64,000 nt of DNA, taken from NCBI RefSeq assembly GCF_963678635.1, contig NC_087071.1, positions 44,565,095 through 44,629,094 on the forward strand, written 5' to 3'. The position numbers and the translations under genes are program-made. Below are positions 1 to 10,710 of the stretch, piece by piece. The notes below the pieces were generated by a model, which saw only the letters and a program-made list of their open reading frames with translations, ran no database searches and was not told where the DNA came from. This DNA comes from Symsagittifera roscoffensis (lineage: Eukaryota; Xenacoelomorpha; Acoela; Convolutidae). The stretch's first letter is position 1. Each line of letters begins with the position of its first letter.

Positions 1-1538
1 CAACTAATTTCTAAGTTAAATTCAAATCTCTGTGGTGCTGAAATTACAAGTAATTTCAGCACTTACAAATAAGTGGGTTGATAGTTAGATGGATCATGAT
101 TGGTTAATATTAAATACTTTACAGTGGTAAAATTCTAATTTATCCAATCATAAAATATAGTTTGGATCAGGTTCCAATATGAATGAAAACGTGACTTACT
201 TTTGTAATAAATAATGTTTCCACATTCGGCTAATAGTTTGCTGCTAAATGAAGCTAAGTTTCTGCTTTGCTTGTTTTACTGTCTATCATAATTGCATATC
301 AGAATTGCAGGATCAGATCCGTCTTTTTGTCAGCCACCGTGTCATTCAGTTTTGTACTGTTGAGTAAGCTTTTGATCTGGATAGTCATTGTTTTTATAGT
401 AGTTTTGCCTTTAAAGTTTTTTTCATTTAACCATATTTCTAAGTCTTGGTTACTAAACTAGTTGTTTCTTTTTTTTTTTGCAAGCATTCGTTTCATTGAA
501 AAGATGTTTTGATGATTTTTGAAGAAAATTTTTTTCTTTTTCGTTTTGACAATTTCAAAAAATTGTTCGAAGTAAATTGTTGCTGTTATTTCAAAGCGAT
601 TTTCTCAACAAATTCGCACGAATTTAACCGACTTTAGTTAGGTATGTTGAAATTTTTCTTTTAAAAGTCAAGTGTAATCTTCATTAAATGGTGTTGTATG
701 TCTGTACTGGTTTTTTCATTTCGCCTTGTTGTGACCCCTGTACTCAAAATAGCTTTTGGTAGATTTCAGGAAGATCCATGCATCCAATTGTCATCCGCTC
801 TGTTATTACTTCTTGCCAGTTTCGTTTAAAGCGTAATCGTAACCGATGGGCACAAATTGCAAAATGTGTAGATGAGTTTATAAAGTTTTGTTGTAGCAAA
901 GTTTTTCATAGGTTGTTTGTACTCATTTCTAATTTTCTTTTTTCGCATGTGTTTCTTTAATAAAGATAAAACTGAAGATCGGTTAAAGTAAAACTTACCC
1001 TAAAATTTTTACCTTAAATCAGGTAAATTTACTTACCATAACTTTTTTATGTGTACTTAATGTAAGGACTAACTCACGTGACACTGCTTCCTTTTTTCTT
1101 TTATGACATTGCTTGCTCTTATTTGAATGATTGGGTATGCAAATTTGATTGTTTCAGTTATTAGGCCAAACGTAGATCGGATACAGGACGATGGTTCAAA
1201 TTTTGAAGAGGAAAGAGGGTATCGGATTACAGAAAAAGGGTTAAATGAAGAGGGTGTACAATAATAGTTTCATGACGTTATTTGAGAAATCAATTTCTCT
1301 TTATTGTGGAGCATTTTAAATTTTTGAAATTAGCTTCACAATATGAATTTTCAATTAAGAATTTCTGTTTCTTGAAAAAAGCTCTTGCTTTTTTTCAAAA
1401 TCAATTGAGAAAAAATTGTGCATCTGATTTTTAATTCAATTCAAGCTTTTGCATTTATCAATTTTATTGTTTAATTCTATAGTGCAAAGTAGTAAGATGT
1501 AGAAACTTATACTCTCATTTTCTAATCTAGGTGAGTTT
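1..1538. other. No gene recognised; AT-rich flank of the BEL insertion
   Basis: AT-rich sequence with only short open frames (up to about 64 codons) lacking recognisable motifs. It is host DNA left of the BEL/Pao target-site duplication. I see no RNA gene, exon or repeat shared with the rest of the window. Confidence 0.5.
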
Positions 1539-1543
1539 TAAGG
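1539..1543. repeat. Target-site duplication, left copy (TAAGG)
   Basis: TAAGG directly abuts the TG end of the left LTR and recurs at 10019-10023 directly after the CA end of the right LTR. A 5-bp duplication is usual for BEL/Pao elements. Confidence 0.85.
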
Positions 1544-1822
1544 TGTTTCGGTCATAAATCGGAATATATCCACAATTTTTGTATAAACGGACATTATCAG
1601 TCATAAACGACTATAACTCAAACTTTTTACTTACATCATCGTATATCGGACGCAACGCCAGCTTGACTTTTTCCGAAACTGCTTGACTTTTGAAGCAATT
1701 AAAAACCAGCTTGACTTTTGCAGAAACTGCAAAAGTGCAAAAAAAATTGCTCTTTTGTAGGTCGTAGTTTTAAATTTGAACGATTTATGTTTCACGCATT
1801 AGTTACGTTTTGCGCTGCAACA
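1544..1822 (-). repeat. BEL/Pao 3' LTR (279 bp)
   Basis: Starts TGTTTCGG and ends GCTGCAACA on the + strand, so it has TG...CA ends, and aligns end to end with 9786-10018. It carries about 48 bp absent from the other LTR, at roughly 1681-1728. The extra block is an imperfect tandem duplication containing a second CAGCTTGACTTTTGCAGAAA-like copy. The gag-pol frame ends inside this LTR, at 1792. Confidence 0.93.
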
Positions 1823-2037
1823 TCCTCCGCCCCTAAAGACGGAAGAACAGGTGCGAGTTTTACGGTCGGTCGTATCAGCTCGCTCGTAACAGTTTTGATA
1901 TCGGCGGATCGGGCGCATCCGTCTTTGCCGTAGTGTAGTTTAGCAATACGGGCGAGTGGGTAATGCCCACGTGGGCTGTCGGGTTCGACTACCCAAACCA
2001 AGTCGCCGGTTTTCAGTGTGACATCCGAATCATTATG
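1792..2037 (-). pseudogene. BEL pol C-terminus (DUF5641-like), cut off by a TGA
   Basis: In the same frame as the integrase piece but separated from it by TGA at 2038-2040. It contains the GDLVWVVEPDSPRGHYPLAR segment typical of the C-terminal domain found after BEL/Pao integrases, with conserved Gly-Asp-Leu-Val, Pro-Arg and Pro-Leu positions. It ends at 1792, 31 bases inside the 3' LTR, so the polyprotein end overlaps U3. The stop falls where family members usually have a tryptophan; this is from family knowledge and not checked by alignment. Confidence 0.85.
1823..1834 (-). other. Polypurine tract of the BEL element
   Basis: The transcribed strand reads AGGGGCGGAGGA immediately before the 3' LTR. 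This is the expected position and composition of the plus-strand primer site. The gag-pol frame reads through it. Confidence 0.8.
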
Positions 2038-4155
2038 TCACTTTGCTCTCTTGTTGAGAGATGGTACATATTCACGCAGCCAGCGTGACCAAACTGCGTT
2101 AGCGTACGATTGTGCTCTGGCGTAACGCTTTTTATAATCAAAGTTATCTTCGAAACTTAACGACGGGAAGCTAGCTGCGCTGTGACCGAGAATGAAATGA
2201 TTCGGGGTGAGTGCCTCTAGGTCGTGCGGATCGGAACTGACCGGAGTGATCGGTCTTGCGTTAAGTAATTGTTCAACTAGGCAGAGCGTTGTTCCTAGAA
2301 CTTCCTCAGTTAATCTCCTGTTGCCTAATATGTCGTACAACACTCGCTTAACACTTCTCACTAGCCGCTCCCAGGCGCCACCGTGATGAGGGGCACTGGG
2401 CGGGTTAATTTTCCACTTAATGCCTTTGTAGACGAAAACGGCCGGGGCGACTTTGTTCCAATTTTGGACACAGGATAGGAGCTCCTTTTGAGCACCAACA
2501 AAATTCGTGCCATTGTCAGAAAGAATGGTTTTGGGGGTACCTCGCCTTGCAATAAATCGCTCTACGCCCATGACGCAGGAACTAGTATCGAGAGATGGAA
2601 CCAACTCGATGTGAACTGCTCGAGTCGTGAGGCAGGTAAATAGGAAACCCCATCTCTTTTCGGTACTTCGGCGTATTGGCACTTGAAACGGGCCAAAGTA
2701 TTCAACACCTGTGTTGAAAAAGGGAGGCTGCTTGTAACCCAGTCTTTCAATCGGTAGGTCAGACATAATGGGCACAACTGTTTTTGCTTTGCGCTTACGG
2801 CATGTTATGCAAGTATTTTCGATGTTCCCAAGTAACCAGCGCAACTTCAGAACAATGTATTTCAACTGAACTACAGCACGCATGTAATCCAACCCCTGAT
2901 GTGCATGTTGAAAGTGCATATGCCTAATCAACATATGAGCAACTCGGTGTCGACCATCCAGTATTATTGGATGTTTGCTATCAAAGTCGGTATCAACAAG
3001 ACGGCTGATACGTCCAGTTGAACGCAGGATGCCAGCTGGGCCGATGAACGGAGAAAATTTAGCAATCCGACTTTTCTTTGTTATCAGTTTATCGGACTGA
3101 AGTATTTTCACTTCGGCAGGAAATGATTCGGACTGAGTGAGATAAATGAGCTTCTGCTCGGCAATATCTAACTCGGACGGGTCGGTTATTTCAAGCGTTT
3201 TTGTACGGAAGTGTTTATGCGATGGTAGCACACGAAGCATAAACGCTAAAACACGTTTGTACTTTACAATTGAGCTGAATTTATCCCAATTTTTAAACAG
3301 ACGGATCGACGGCGCTTTCTCAGATGAAGCATCAACAACAAACGTAGATGCAGTCTCAAGGCATGTATCAATGTCACAGAGTGGGCCTTTTAATTGGATC
3401 TTTTTGATGACATCAGTGTTCGGCTTGAATGGCCAATCACATGTCCTCAATATACTAGGGCCTCTAACCCAGCTGCTATCCTTGAGGGCTTCCGAAGAAA
3501 TCCCTCGTGTGCCGGTATCAGCTGGGTTATCACCACTGAGTACATGATTCCATTGATCAATGGTGGTGGACTCCAAGATTTCACCAGTGCGGTTTCCAAC
3601 AAACACAGGAAGTTTGTTGCACGAGTTAAGCCACTGGAGAACGGTGGTAGAATCAGTCCACATGAATACATTGCTTACTTTGAAAGTAAGCGCTTTCAAA
3701 ATCTCTTCTTTGAGTCGAGTCACAAGCAGAGCAGCCTGAAGCTCTAACTTGGGAATGGAGAGCATCTTCATAGGCGCTACACGGGCTTTCCCAAATACAA
3801 AAGCTAACTCGGTCTTTTGCGATTTAGCAAGTCGGGCTCGGAGAAACGATACGGCGCAAAAAACGTCCTGCGAACTATCACCGAACGTGTGAAGTTCACA
3901 GCGGTCGAACGGTTCGTTAAAGTAGCTACGAGGTATCGTCAGAGTACCTAATAGTGGAAGTCCTGAGTGCCAATCTAGAAATTGTTGTTTAATTTCCTCT
4001 GGGAGATCATCATCCCACTTTTGACCACTAATTCTCCATATGTCTTTTAGTAAAAGGCGCGCTTTCACAGTATATGGAGCTACCAGTCCTATTGGATCAA
4101 AAACTGAGGAAACAAAACTCAACACGGTGCGTTGAGTAATTGCTTTATCTAGTGG
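2038..4155 (-). pseudogene. BEL pol: RNase H and integrase region
   Basis: An open stretch of about 705 codons between the TGA at 4156-4158 and the TGA at 2038-2040. It opens with the SFVSSVFDPIGLVAPYTVKA segment that follows the reverse transcriptase in BEL/Pao. An RNase H-like stretch with HTFGDSS follows near residue 80. An H2C2 zinc-binding integrase domain is near residues 395-450 (H...H...CITC). The integrase core starts near residue 468 (GVEYFGPF). The central acid is in LSDNGTNF and the last acid in HHGGAWE, with 48 residues between them. The first acidic position reads Glu (VEYFG), where many relatives have Asp. A DUF5641-like region begins around residue 590. It would process and insert the element cDNA in the nucleus, but stops on both sides break the chain. 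Confidence 0.95.
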
Positions 4156-4428
4156 TCAATCAACACCTCTACTTACTACTAGGGTATCTTTTACATGATC
4201 CCACCTGAGACCAAGAACATGCGACGATTGGTCTGGACTCTTACAAATATCCTTAACTGACGGGTTGGACTCACGGTTGTCCGGATTAAGAGCGGTTGTA
4301 ACTTCGGGTACATTGCTAACAAACTTTGTCAGGTTAAACCCACCTAATTTGAGCATTGCGACAAAGTCTTTACTTAGGCTAAGAGCGTCAGCGGGATTTT
4401 CAAACGAGTCAAGATAGTCGTCCATTTA
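4156..4428 (-). pseudogene. BEL reverse transcriptase, catalytic segment between two stops
   Basis: About 90 codons in frame with the flanking pieces. It starts with MDDYLDS, the BEL/Pao form of the reverse transcriptase active-site loop carrying both metal-binding aspartates. The codon just before this Met is TAA (4426-4428), so the stop lies inside the active-site motif itself. The piece continues into the palm/thumb region (GLRWDHVKDTL) and ends at a TGA at 4156-4158. Translation from the gag start could not produce a functional polymerase. Confidence 0.93.
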
Positions 4429-6594
4429 AAACTTCTGGACAACGGCTGAAGCGGCTTCGGGGTATTCAGCTTGATTATCAGAAGCAGTTTTTTGTAGCGC
4501 GAAATTCGCACAAGTTGGCGAATCACGAGCGCCAAAAATATGACGGGTGTATTGGTGAACCACCACACTTGAAGTGGGGTCCTCCCGCCACAAAAAACGG
4601 AGAGACGGTTGATCCCGCGCAAGTACTCCAACTTGTAAGAACATACCTTCTATGTCCGCTGAGACGGCGTACTTGTGTTGACGGAACCTCAACAGTACAA
4701 AAATAAGATTTTGAAGGAGATCCGGGCCAACCAAGAGAGATCTATTTAAGGAAGTGCCATGAAATTTGGATGCTCCATTGAGCACACGGCGCACCTTGCC
4801 GGGTTTGTTCGGGTTCAAAACCGGATGGTGTGGAAGATACCACTCACGTTCGGCTCGTGAGCTGTGATCGTGCGGGTTGACGGTTATGACATATCCTTTA
4901 CTTATATCTTCTCTGATTGTTTCGGTATACTTCTCGCGAAGTAACGGATCTTTATCTAATCTTTTCTCTAACGACTTTAATTGGGCTAATGAAGAATAAT
5001 AATTGTTAGGCAAGCTAACATCATTATCACTCCACAGCATCGGTACAGTGTAACGCTCACCATCGTGAACGGTTTCAGTTTTTAGGATCGACAAAGCACG
5101 CTTGTCTGCGGCGGAACGGGCATCTACTTGCTTGAACGCACCATACGACTCTAACTCATACCAAGTTTTGATTTGGTCGGTCAGAGAAGTATCGTCCGTA
5201 ACGCAGTTAAAGGAAGAAGAATTTAAGGACGAACGATCAGGAGACGGACCACTAATGACCCAACCTATCGGAAGTCGGACGGCGCACGGTGAGTCAAGTT
5301 CATCTCCGAAGACATGTTCGAGGGGTCTTATCGCATGATAGAAGTCCTGTCCTATAACTATCTCAATCTCTTTGTAATTATACGCAGTCGTCTTTAACGG
5401 GGCTAGTTGCGGGTATTTGACCTGCAATTCGGAAACGTTTATAACATCGGGTCCTATATACATGTTGTGCTTAACGAAAGCGACAAACGAAAACGAAAAT
5501 TCACTTTCATTGGGCTTTGTGGAAACTTTCAAGTGAACTCGTTGAGTTTTAGATACCTTGGCTGAGTTAAAACCATCGGTCGTAACATTAACGGGCGTGG
5601 CAACTAATTTCAGACGTTCAACGAGTGCCGCGGAAACCCAAGAATGAGTGAAACCGGTGTCACAAAGTGTTAGTGCATTCGAATTTTCCGAACCAGAGGA
5701 CACATCTACCAACGCAACGGGAAGAATACCTTTTGCAGTTCCCTCGCAAGGTTTAACACAAGCTGCGTTGTTTGCAGAAGTAGTGTTTGTATTAGTTTGA
5801 GTCGATGGTGATCGGTCGGCCTCTTTGGGCGGGAAAACTTTCTCGGCTCCATGAAGAAGCACATTGTGAGTGCTCTCACAGTCCTGTTTTGGGCATTTTC
5901 TTGCCTTTTGCCACTTTCGGAAGGTATGGTTGCCTTGTAAACAAGAAAAACAGAGCTTTTGTTCTGCTACATATTTAGCCCTTTGTGTTGCGTTTTTCTC
6001 TTCGAACACGGAACAGTTCCAGAGTGCATGCTGCCCTTTGCATAGCGAGCATGGTGGAAACCTTGTCTTTTCTCTACTTTTCTCATCCTTAGAACTTACC
6101 TTAGTGTTACCTGCGAGCACTTTTGTAACTACTTTTTGTTTAACTGGCTGCTCGACTTTGACTAAAGATTTCAATCGCTCATGGCCTTCTGCCTTATTCT
6201 TAAGCCAATCGTTGAAGTCTAGCAATGTTAATCGCTGCCAATGTTGTCTAACAGTATGCATGGACCATGCCTCTTTTAGATTTGGAGGAAGCTTACTGAC
6301 GGCTTGATTTAATAGGTTCACACTTTTCAAGTCGTCATTGAACGACAAAGACCTAAAAACAGCTACGAGCCCAGAAATCACCGCAGAAAAACTTATAACA
6401 TGGTCAGAGTTGTGCATCTTCAATGCGGGAAAATTCTTCATTATATCCAAATGTGCACCAACTACAACATGAGGCTGCCCAAACCTTCTCTGGAGAGTTG
6501 CTAGAGCATCCTTATACAACACTCCACTGTAGCCGTATTCCGCAATTGCACTCTTGGCTTTGTCTTTAACGTGCGTTTTCAGATATTTGAGTTT
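4429..6594 (-). pseudogene. BEL gag C-terminus, zinc knuckles, protease and N-terminal reverse transcriptase
   Basis: Open for 722 codons after the TAA at 6595-6597. The first 24 codons, before the first Met at 6522, continue the gag frame. Counting from that Met: gag capsid-like DUF1759 sequence (RRFGQPHVVV near residue 12); a C-x2-C-x3-H-x4-C knuckle at 158-170; a second Cys/His cluster at 191-219; an aspartic protease active site LCDTGFTHSWV near 287; and the start of the reverse transcriptase from about 550, including WYLPHHPV, KVRRVLNGA and AVSADIEGMFLQV (a catalytic Asp). The protease triad Asp-Thr-Gly is intact. Gag, protease and polymerase share one frame, so no programmed frameshift is needed. 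Confidence 0.95.
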
Positions 6595-8475
6595 TTAATC
6601 ATCAGTTAGCATAGCCGAATCAACTGTTGCTTGGAACTGCCCGAACCATTCATACCAGTTAAGTGGTTCTCCATCAAACACTTCCAAGTTCAACTCCGAT
6701 AGACGGTCTTTGCGGCTATGCAGAATGATATCTGCTAATTCTCTCGCCGAGATGGGTTGTTCGCTATTAGGCACGTAAGACGGGCCGGTAGTGGGCGCAG
6801 GATATCTAGGTGGATAACCTTGATGCGCTGTTTCAACAACTGGATGAGTTTGCGGCTGGGTGTAATACACAGTCCCAGAACTTGTATAAGGAACTACGGT
6901 GTTTGGTGGAACAACAGGAGTTGTCACTGAGAAAACGTTTGAGGGCGGTGCGCAGTATTGAGGAACTGGCATCGTTTGCGCAGTCGCGGCAGGTCTCCAC
7001 AAACTGCTATACGGGTTATAGTGTTCACTTGAGAAACTTGTTGGGTTGTTTGGAACATTTATAGGTTGATGGGATGGCGCTGCAGCTGCCTGATACCCAG
7101 TTGAACCGGGGCCGGAATGTGGCTGACTGACCGGAAGCAAAGAGGGAATAGGAACGGTTGACGGGACAAATGGTTGAATAATCGGAAGCGAAATGGGAAT
7201 CGGAACGGTTAATGGAGGAACAAAAGGTTGACTCGCCGGAAGCGAAACTGGATTAGTAACGGTCGACACAGAAGGTGGTGCCACATTAATGGTGGGATTA
7301 CCAAAGGGCATTGAAGCGGGAAAGCTACCACTTGCTTGTGGTATCAGATTGTGATTTTGCGAAACTTCAGCATGAGGTGTTGAAGCTAAGTGTGGAGTAA
7401 CAAAGTTTGAGCTGGAGGCAACGAACTGTGGTAAACTAGATGGGTTCTCGATTGAGTGCAATGACAGACGCGATTGGACCAAACTTGATCTCTGAGCCTG
7501 AATTCGACTCCTATTGTGGCTTCCCGGTTCACTGTATGTGGTTCGACCAGCGTTGACGACGGCACCCCCGCTGACGACGGCACCAACCCCTTGCAAAACA
7601 TCAGTAGCAATCCAAGTGGAACTCTCGACTACTGGATGACTTTGCTCTGAGCTTGCAACAACTTCGGCTTGCTCTTGCTCAGTGACAACGTTTTCTACCC
7701 ATTGTTCAGTACGTTGTGGGTCAACATGTGTTACGCTAGCATTTCCTATCTTCTCACTTGCTTCAGAAAGCTCTTCTTCCAACTCGAATTCCTTTAACTC
7801 AATTTCAGCCAGTTTCTTGCGGTGTACCTCAGCTAGTTCTTCCAACTCTAAACTTCCTTGCTGTTCTTTTATTTTATTTTGCTGCGCTTTCAACTTCAAT
7901 GACACCTTTGCTTGTCTTTCAAGTTCCTCTTGCTGCTTCTTCAAAACCAACAAATCTCGCCTCTTCTCAGTTGATGTTTTTGACTGCGCGACGGTATAGC
8001 GACTGGATTTATGCGAACCTGATTTATGATGTCGACTACTGTACCGCGACACCTTAGAGCGCGCATCTGCTTCATGTGAATCTTGTGGTTGTGTTGTTAC
8101 GATCGTACTTAACGATTCTGCAACATGGTCAAGCTCTGCTTCCACAGGTTCAACGTTTAAGCCAGCTTTATATGATGCAGCCTTCTGTAAAACTGTATCG
8201 TTTCTTGATGTAACCGTATGAAGCCACATATCCTGCGCTGGTATCAATTTATCAGGATCAACACTTTTAGAAGCTAACTTAATCAATTCCTCATTTATTT
8301 CAACTGCAGTCTCTATCAGGCTCTTGCAATTCTGAATCTGAGTGTCAATCTTTGATGAGCGACTCTGACTTTCAATGTTCTCAATTATAATTTCATGGCA
8401 CTTGTACAGTTCATTTTCAAGCTTTGTTCGCTTCGCAAATAACCTTTGAACCCTCTTCTGAAAGTTCTCATCCAT
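6595..8475 (-). pseudogene. BEL gag N-terminal region (626 codons)
   Basis: Starts at an ATG at 8473-8475 and ends at TAA 6595-6597. The N-terminal half is charged and coiled-coil-like, with long Glu/Lys/Leu runs near residues 150-245. The middle, about residues 250-560, is low-complexity and rich in Pro, Ser, Thr and Val. The end (VFDGEPLNWYEWFGQFQATV) is the conserved DUF1759 gag motif of BEL/Pao elements. The DUF1759 domain is cut by the stop and continues in frame downstream. Gag would form the retrotransposon particle in the cytoplasm. The start choice rests on this being the first ATG after the hairpin-rich leader. Confidence 0.93.
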
Positions 8476-8562
8476 GGCTCTAGGGTCTATACTTAACTCA
8501 AACTATACTTAACGGTTATCGGGCGTTTGCGGGGCGATTCGGAACGGTTTTCGGTGAGTAAA

Positions 8563-8681
8563 GTTACCAATGGGGCTGGGGATTAAGTAAGTCGGTTGAT
8601 ATCAAACAACACACACGGAGTAAACCTGAGGATGAATAAAACCAACTTAACTTACTTAATATCCCCTCCCTGACCACTTAG
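8563..8681 (-). repeat. BEL leader hairpin repeat, copy 1
   Basis: One of three related units of about 120 bp, roughly 190 bp apart, between the gag start and the primer site. Stem: 8582-8592 pairs with 8650-8660 over 11 bp. GGGG/CCCC pairs extend it outward past a bulge, and GTTG/CAAC pairs extend it inward. The loop holds the shared CAACACAC.CGGAG and CCTGAGGATGAA blocks. Confidence 0.8.
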
Positions 8682-8759
8682 GATGATGTTACGGCGTACG
8701 AAATTTGTTGAACGGTCGTACGACGGTGCGTCACTACTAATCGGCTAGTAGCTCGACGA

Positions 8760-8879
8760 ATTACCAAGAGGTTTGGGAATTAAGCAAGTCGGTTGAAACC
8801 CAACAACACACGCGGAGCAAACCTTAGGATGAAAGACAACAACTTAACTTGCTTAATTTTACCGTCCCGGATCACTTAG
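8760..8879 (-). repeat. BEL leader hairpin repeat, copy 2
   Basis: Second unit. Stem 8779-8789 pairs with 8847-8857, 11 of 11 bp. Relative to copy 1 one pair has changed from T-A to C-G on both sides (8785 with 8851). The loop blocks CAACACACGCGGAG and AGGATGAA are conserved. Confidence 0.8.
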
Positions 8880-8951
8880 TCAGTCGTTGCGAAACGAATG
8901 TTTTGAAAAGCGAACGAATGCAAACAGGTATCAAGTCGTTGTAAACCTTAA

Positions 8952-9073
8952 GTTTACCAATGGGGTTGGAGAATCAGGCAAATCGGTTAACTCTCAACAA
9001 CACACGCGGAGTGAACCTGAGGATGAAAAAAAAATTAACTTAACTTGCCTGATATTAACTACCCAGACAACTA
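8952..9073 (-). repeat. BEL leader hairpin repeat, copy 3
   Basis: Third unit. Stem 8973-8983 pairs with 9043-9053, 10 of 11 bp. Two further pairs have switched to C-G or G-C on both sides relative to copies 1 and 2 (8975 with 9051, 8977 with 9049), so base pairing is kept while sequence changes. Confidence 0.8.
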
Positions 9074-9696
9074 AACATACTTTAACTATACGGTTCAACG
9101 GAGTTTTGGACTAATTTTTCAGAAAATTTTCAATTTTCAAACAAAATTTTGTATAGTTTGGTTAGTGGATTCGAGTCATAAATGGTATCAAAAAACTAGT
9201 CTAGTAACCGTTAGTCTATGTTCCGATATTATAAATTTTCAATTCATCAAAAAATAGCCAACATTTTGGCTATCGAGCAAAAAATCTAGTTCCGGTTATC
9301 TAGTACCCGATTTAGAGCAATTTCTTTAATTTCAGTTTAATCAAACTGGCCAAAAATTTTCGGGTATCGAGAAAAATTAGGGGTGAGTACTGGCGTTGTG
9401 TCTCACATTTATAATATAAAACATCGTATCCGTAATTTATCAAAATTAAAAGTTTAGGTTCGGTCTTACAGTTTTTGTGAAGATAGGGCGCACCGATGAG
9501 ATCGTCGGTCACAAACAGCCTCACTGAATAGCCCAAACCGTCTTGTTGCAAGTCAGAAACTCTGTCAGTGACTTATCGTCTGGATGGGTTACCCTGTCAG
9601 TGCTATTGAACTCCCAGACACATCCATTATGAATTTTTCAGTATAACCGTTTTTGTAATAATAACTCTGATTATTATAAGGGAATTAACTAATATC
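9074..9696 (-). other. BEL untranslated leader, no gene
   Basis: Sequence between the primer-like motif and the hairpin repeats. It lacks a domain-bearing ORF and I see no splice signals I would defend. Confidence 0.5.
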
Positions 9697-9715
9697 TGTC
9701 CCTTGTGGGGCGCCA
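9697..9715 (-). other. tRNA-Lys-like primer binding site motif
   Basis: The transcribed strand reads TGGCGCCCCACAAGGGAC, matching 15 of 18 bases of the well-known tRNA-Lys primer site. It is 70 bases from the end of the LTR as defined by LTR alignment, an unusual spacing. Confidence 0.6.
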
Positions 9716-9785
9716 AAATGTGCGCTAATCTCCACAAAACAAAGTTAAAATCAATATTTTATTCGTATTTCTCGGTAAATACTCG

Positions 9786-10018
9786 TGTTTCGGTCATAAA
9801 TCGGATTATATATCCACAATTTTTGTATAAACGGACATAATCAGTCATAAACGACTATAACTCAAACTTTTTACTTACATCATCGTATATCGGACGCAAC
9901 GCCAGCTTGACTTTTTCCGAAACTGCAAAAGTGCAAAAAAAATTGCTCTTTTGTAGGTCGTAGTTTTAAATTTGAACGATTTATGTTTCACGCATTAGTT
10001 ACGTTTTGCGCTGCAACA
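9786..10018 (-). repeat. BEL/Pao 5' LTR (233 bp)
   Basis: TG...CA ended, and matched by 1544-1822 apart from two substitutions, a 2-bp indel and a 48-bp block. The element promoter is expected here. I do not see a strong TATA box. Confidence 0.93.
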
Positions 10019-10023
10019 TAAGG
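10019..10023. repeat. Target-site duplication, right copy (TAAGG)
   Basis: TAAGG right after the LTR, identical to 1539-1543. Confidence 0.85.
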
Positions 10024-10710
10024 TATTTTTCGAGATAAAGGGGGAGGTCACTAGAAGAAATGGAACCGAAGCGGTAATCTCTGAGTAGGTCAGTTTGTAT
10101 CGCTTTCTAGAAAACACTGGCGAAAATGAAGTTATATTGAAACCAAACATTAATCCAGATATACTTATTAGTACTTCCAAGTTTAACTCTCTTTTCCTAA
10201 GATTGATAGAATTCAAGCTAATTGCAGAGGAAAAGCAATGCAAAGAAGGTTTTGCTTAATAAGTAGGCTTTTTATTAATCCTTTTTAAACAAATTTTTTT
10301 GTGCGTAAGGCTGAGAGATATTTGCTCGGAGAGTTTTTCTCAATAAAAAAACTTTTTTTCCGAAAAAAAAATAAATGAAAAATTTTTTGTTCGCTGACTG
10401 TAGTTAGGCATATTATAAACAGTATAATATTTTTTATATAATATACACTAAATAGCCTAAATTTTTGACCTGTTTGTTCACTGCCTGTAATTTATCATTT
10501 TGTAGTTTCAAGGACATCTAATGTTCGAAAGTGCCATAACAACATCAAATTCAAACTGTCTTATTGATTCAATGTAAATTTATTTTGTTAATTGGAGAAA
10601 ATCAACCAAATTTTTTGCGTTCATTCTTTCGAAAAGGCAAATCTTATTCTTGTTTGACTGACTTTACAAAAGGAAATGTGCAACTGATTGCATCTACATA
10701 TGATATGAAT
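10024..10710. other. No gene recognised
   Basis: AT-rich flank right of the BEL element. Only short open frames; no motif, RNA gene or shared repeat seen. Confidence 0.45.

Larger units (their letters stand above)
1544..10018 (-). mobile_element. BEL/Pao LTR retrotransposon, near full length, inactivated
   Basis: An 8,475-bp element read on the - strand. In transcription order it has the 5' LTR (9786-10018), a leader of about 1.3 kb with a tRNA-primer-like motif and three hairpin repeats, one gag-pol reading frame (8475 to 1792), a purine tract (1834-1823) and the 3' LTR (1822-1544). The domain order is gag, zinc knuckles, aspartic protease, reverse transcriptase, RNase H, integrase and a C-terminal DUF5641-like domain, which is diagnostic of BEL/Pao. 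No env is seen. The frame is open throughout except for four in-frame stops and has no frameshift. The LTRs differ by two substitutions, a 2-bp indel and one 48-bp indel. The insertion is therefore recent but this copy cannot make its own polymerase. Confidence 0.95.

Noticed and set aside
3146-3747. ORFs of 117-133 codons on + inside the BEL element
   Set aside because: Antisense shadows of the integrase/RNase H frame; other + frames within 1718-8057 are the same.
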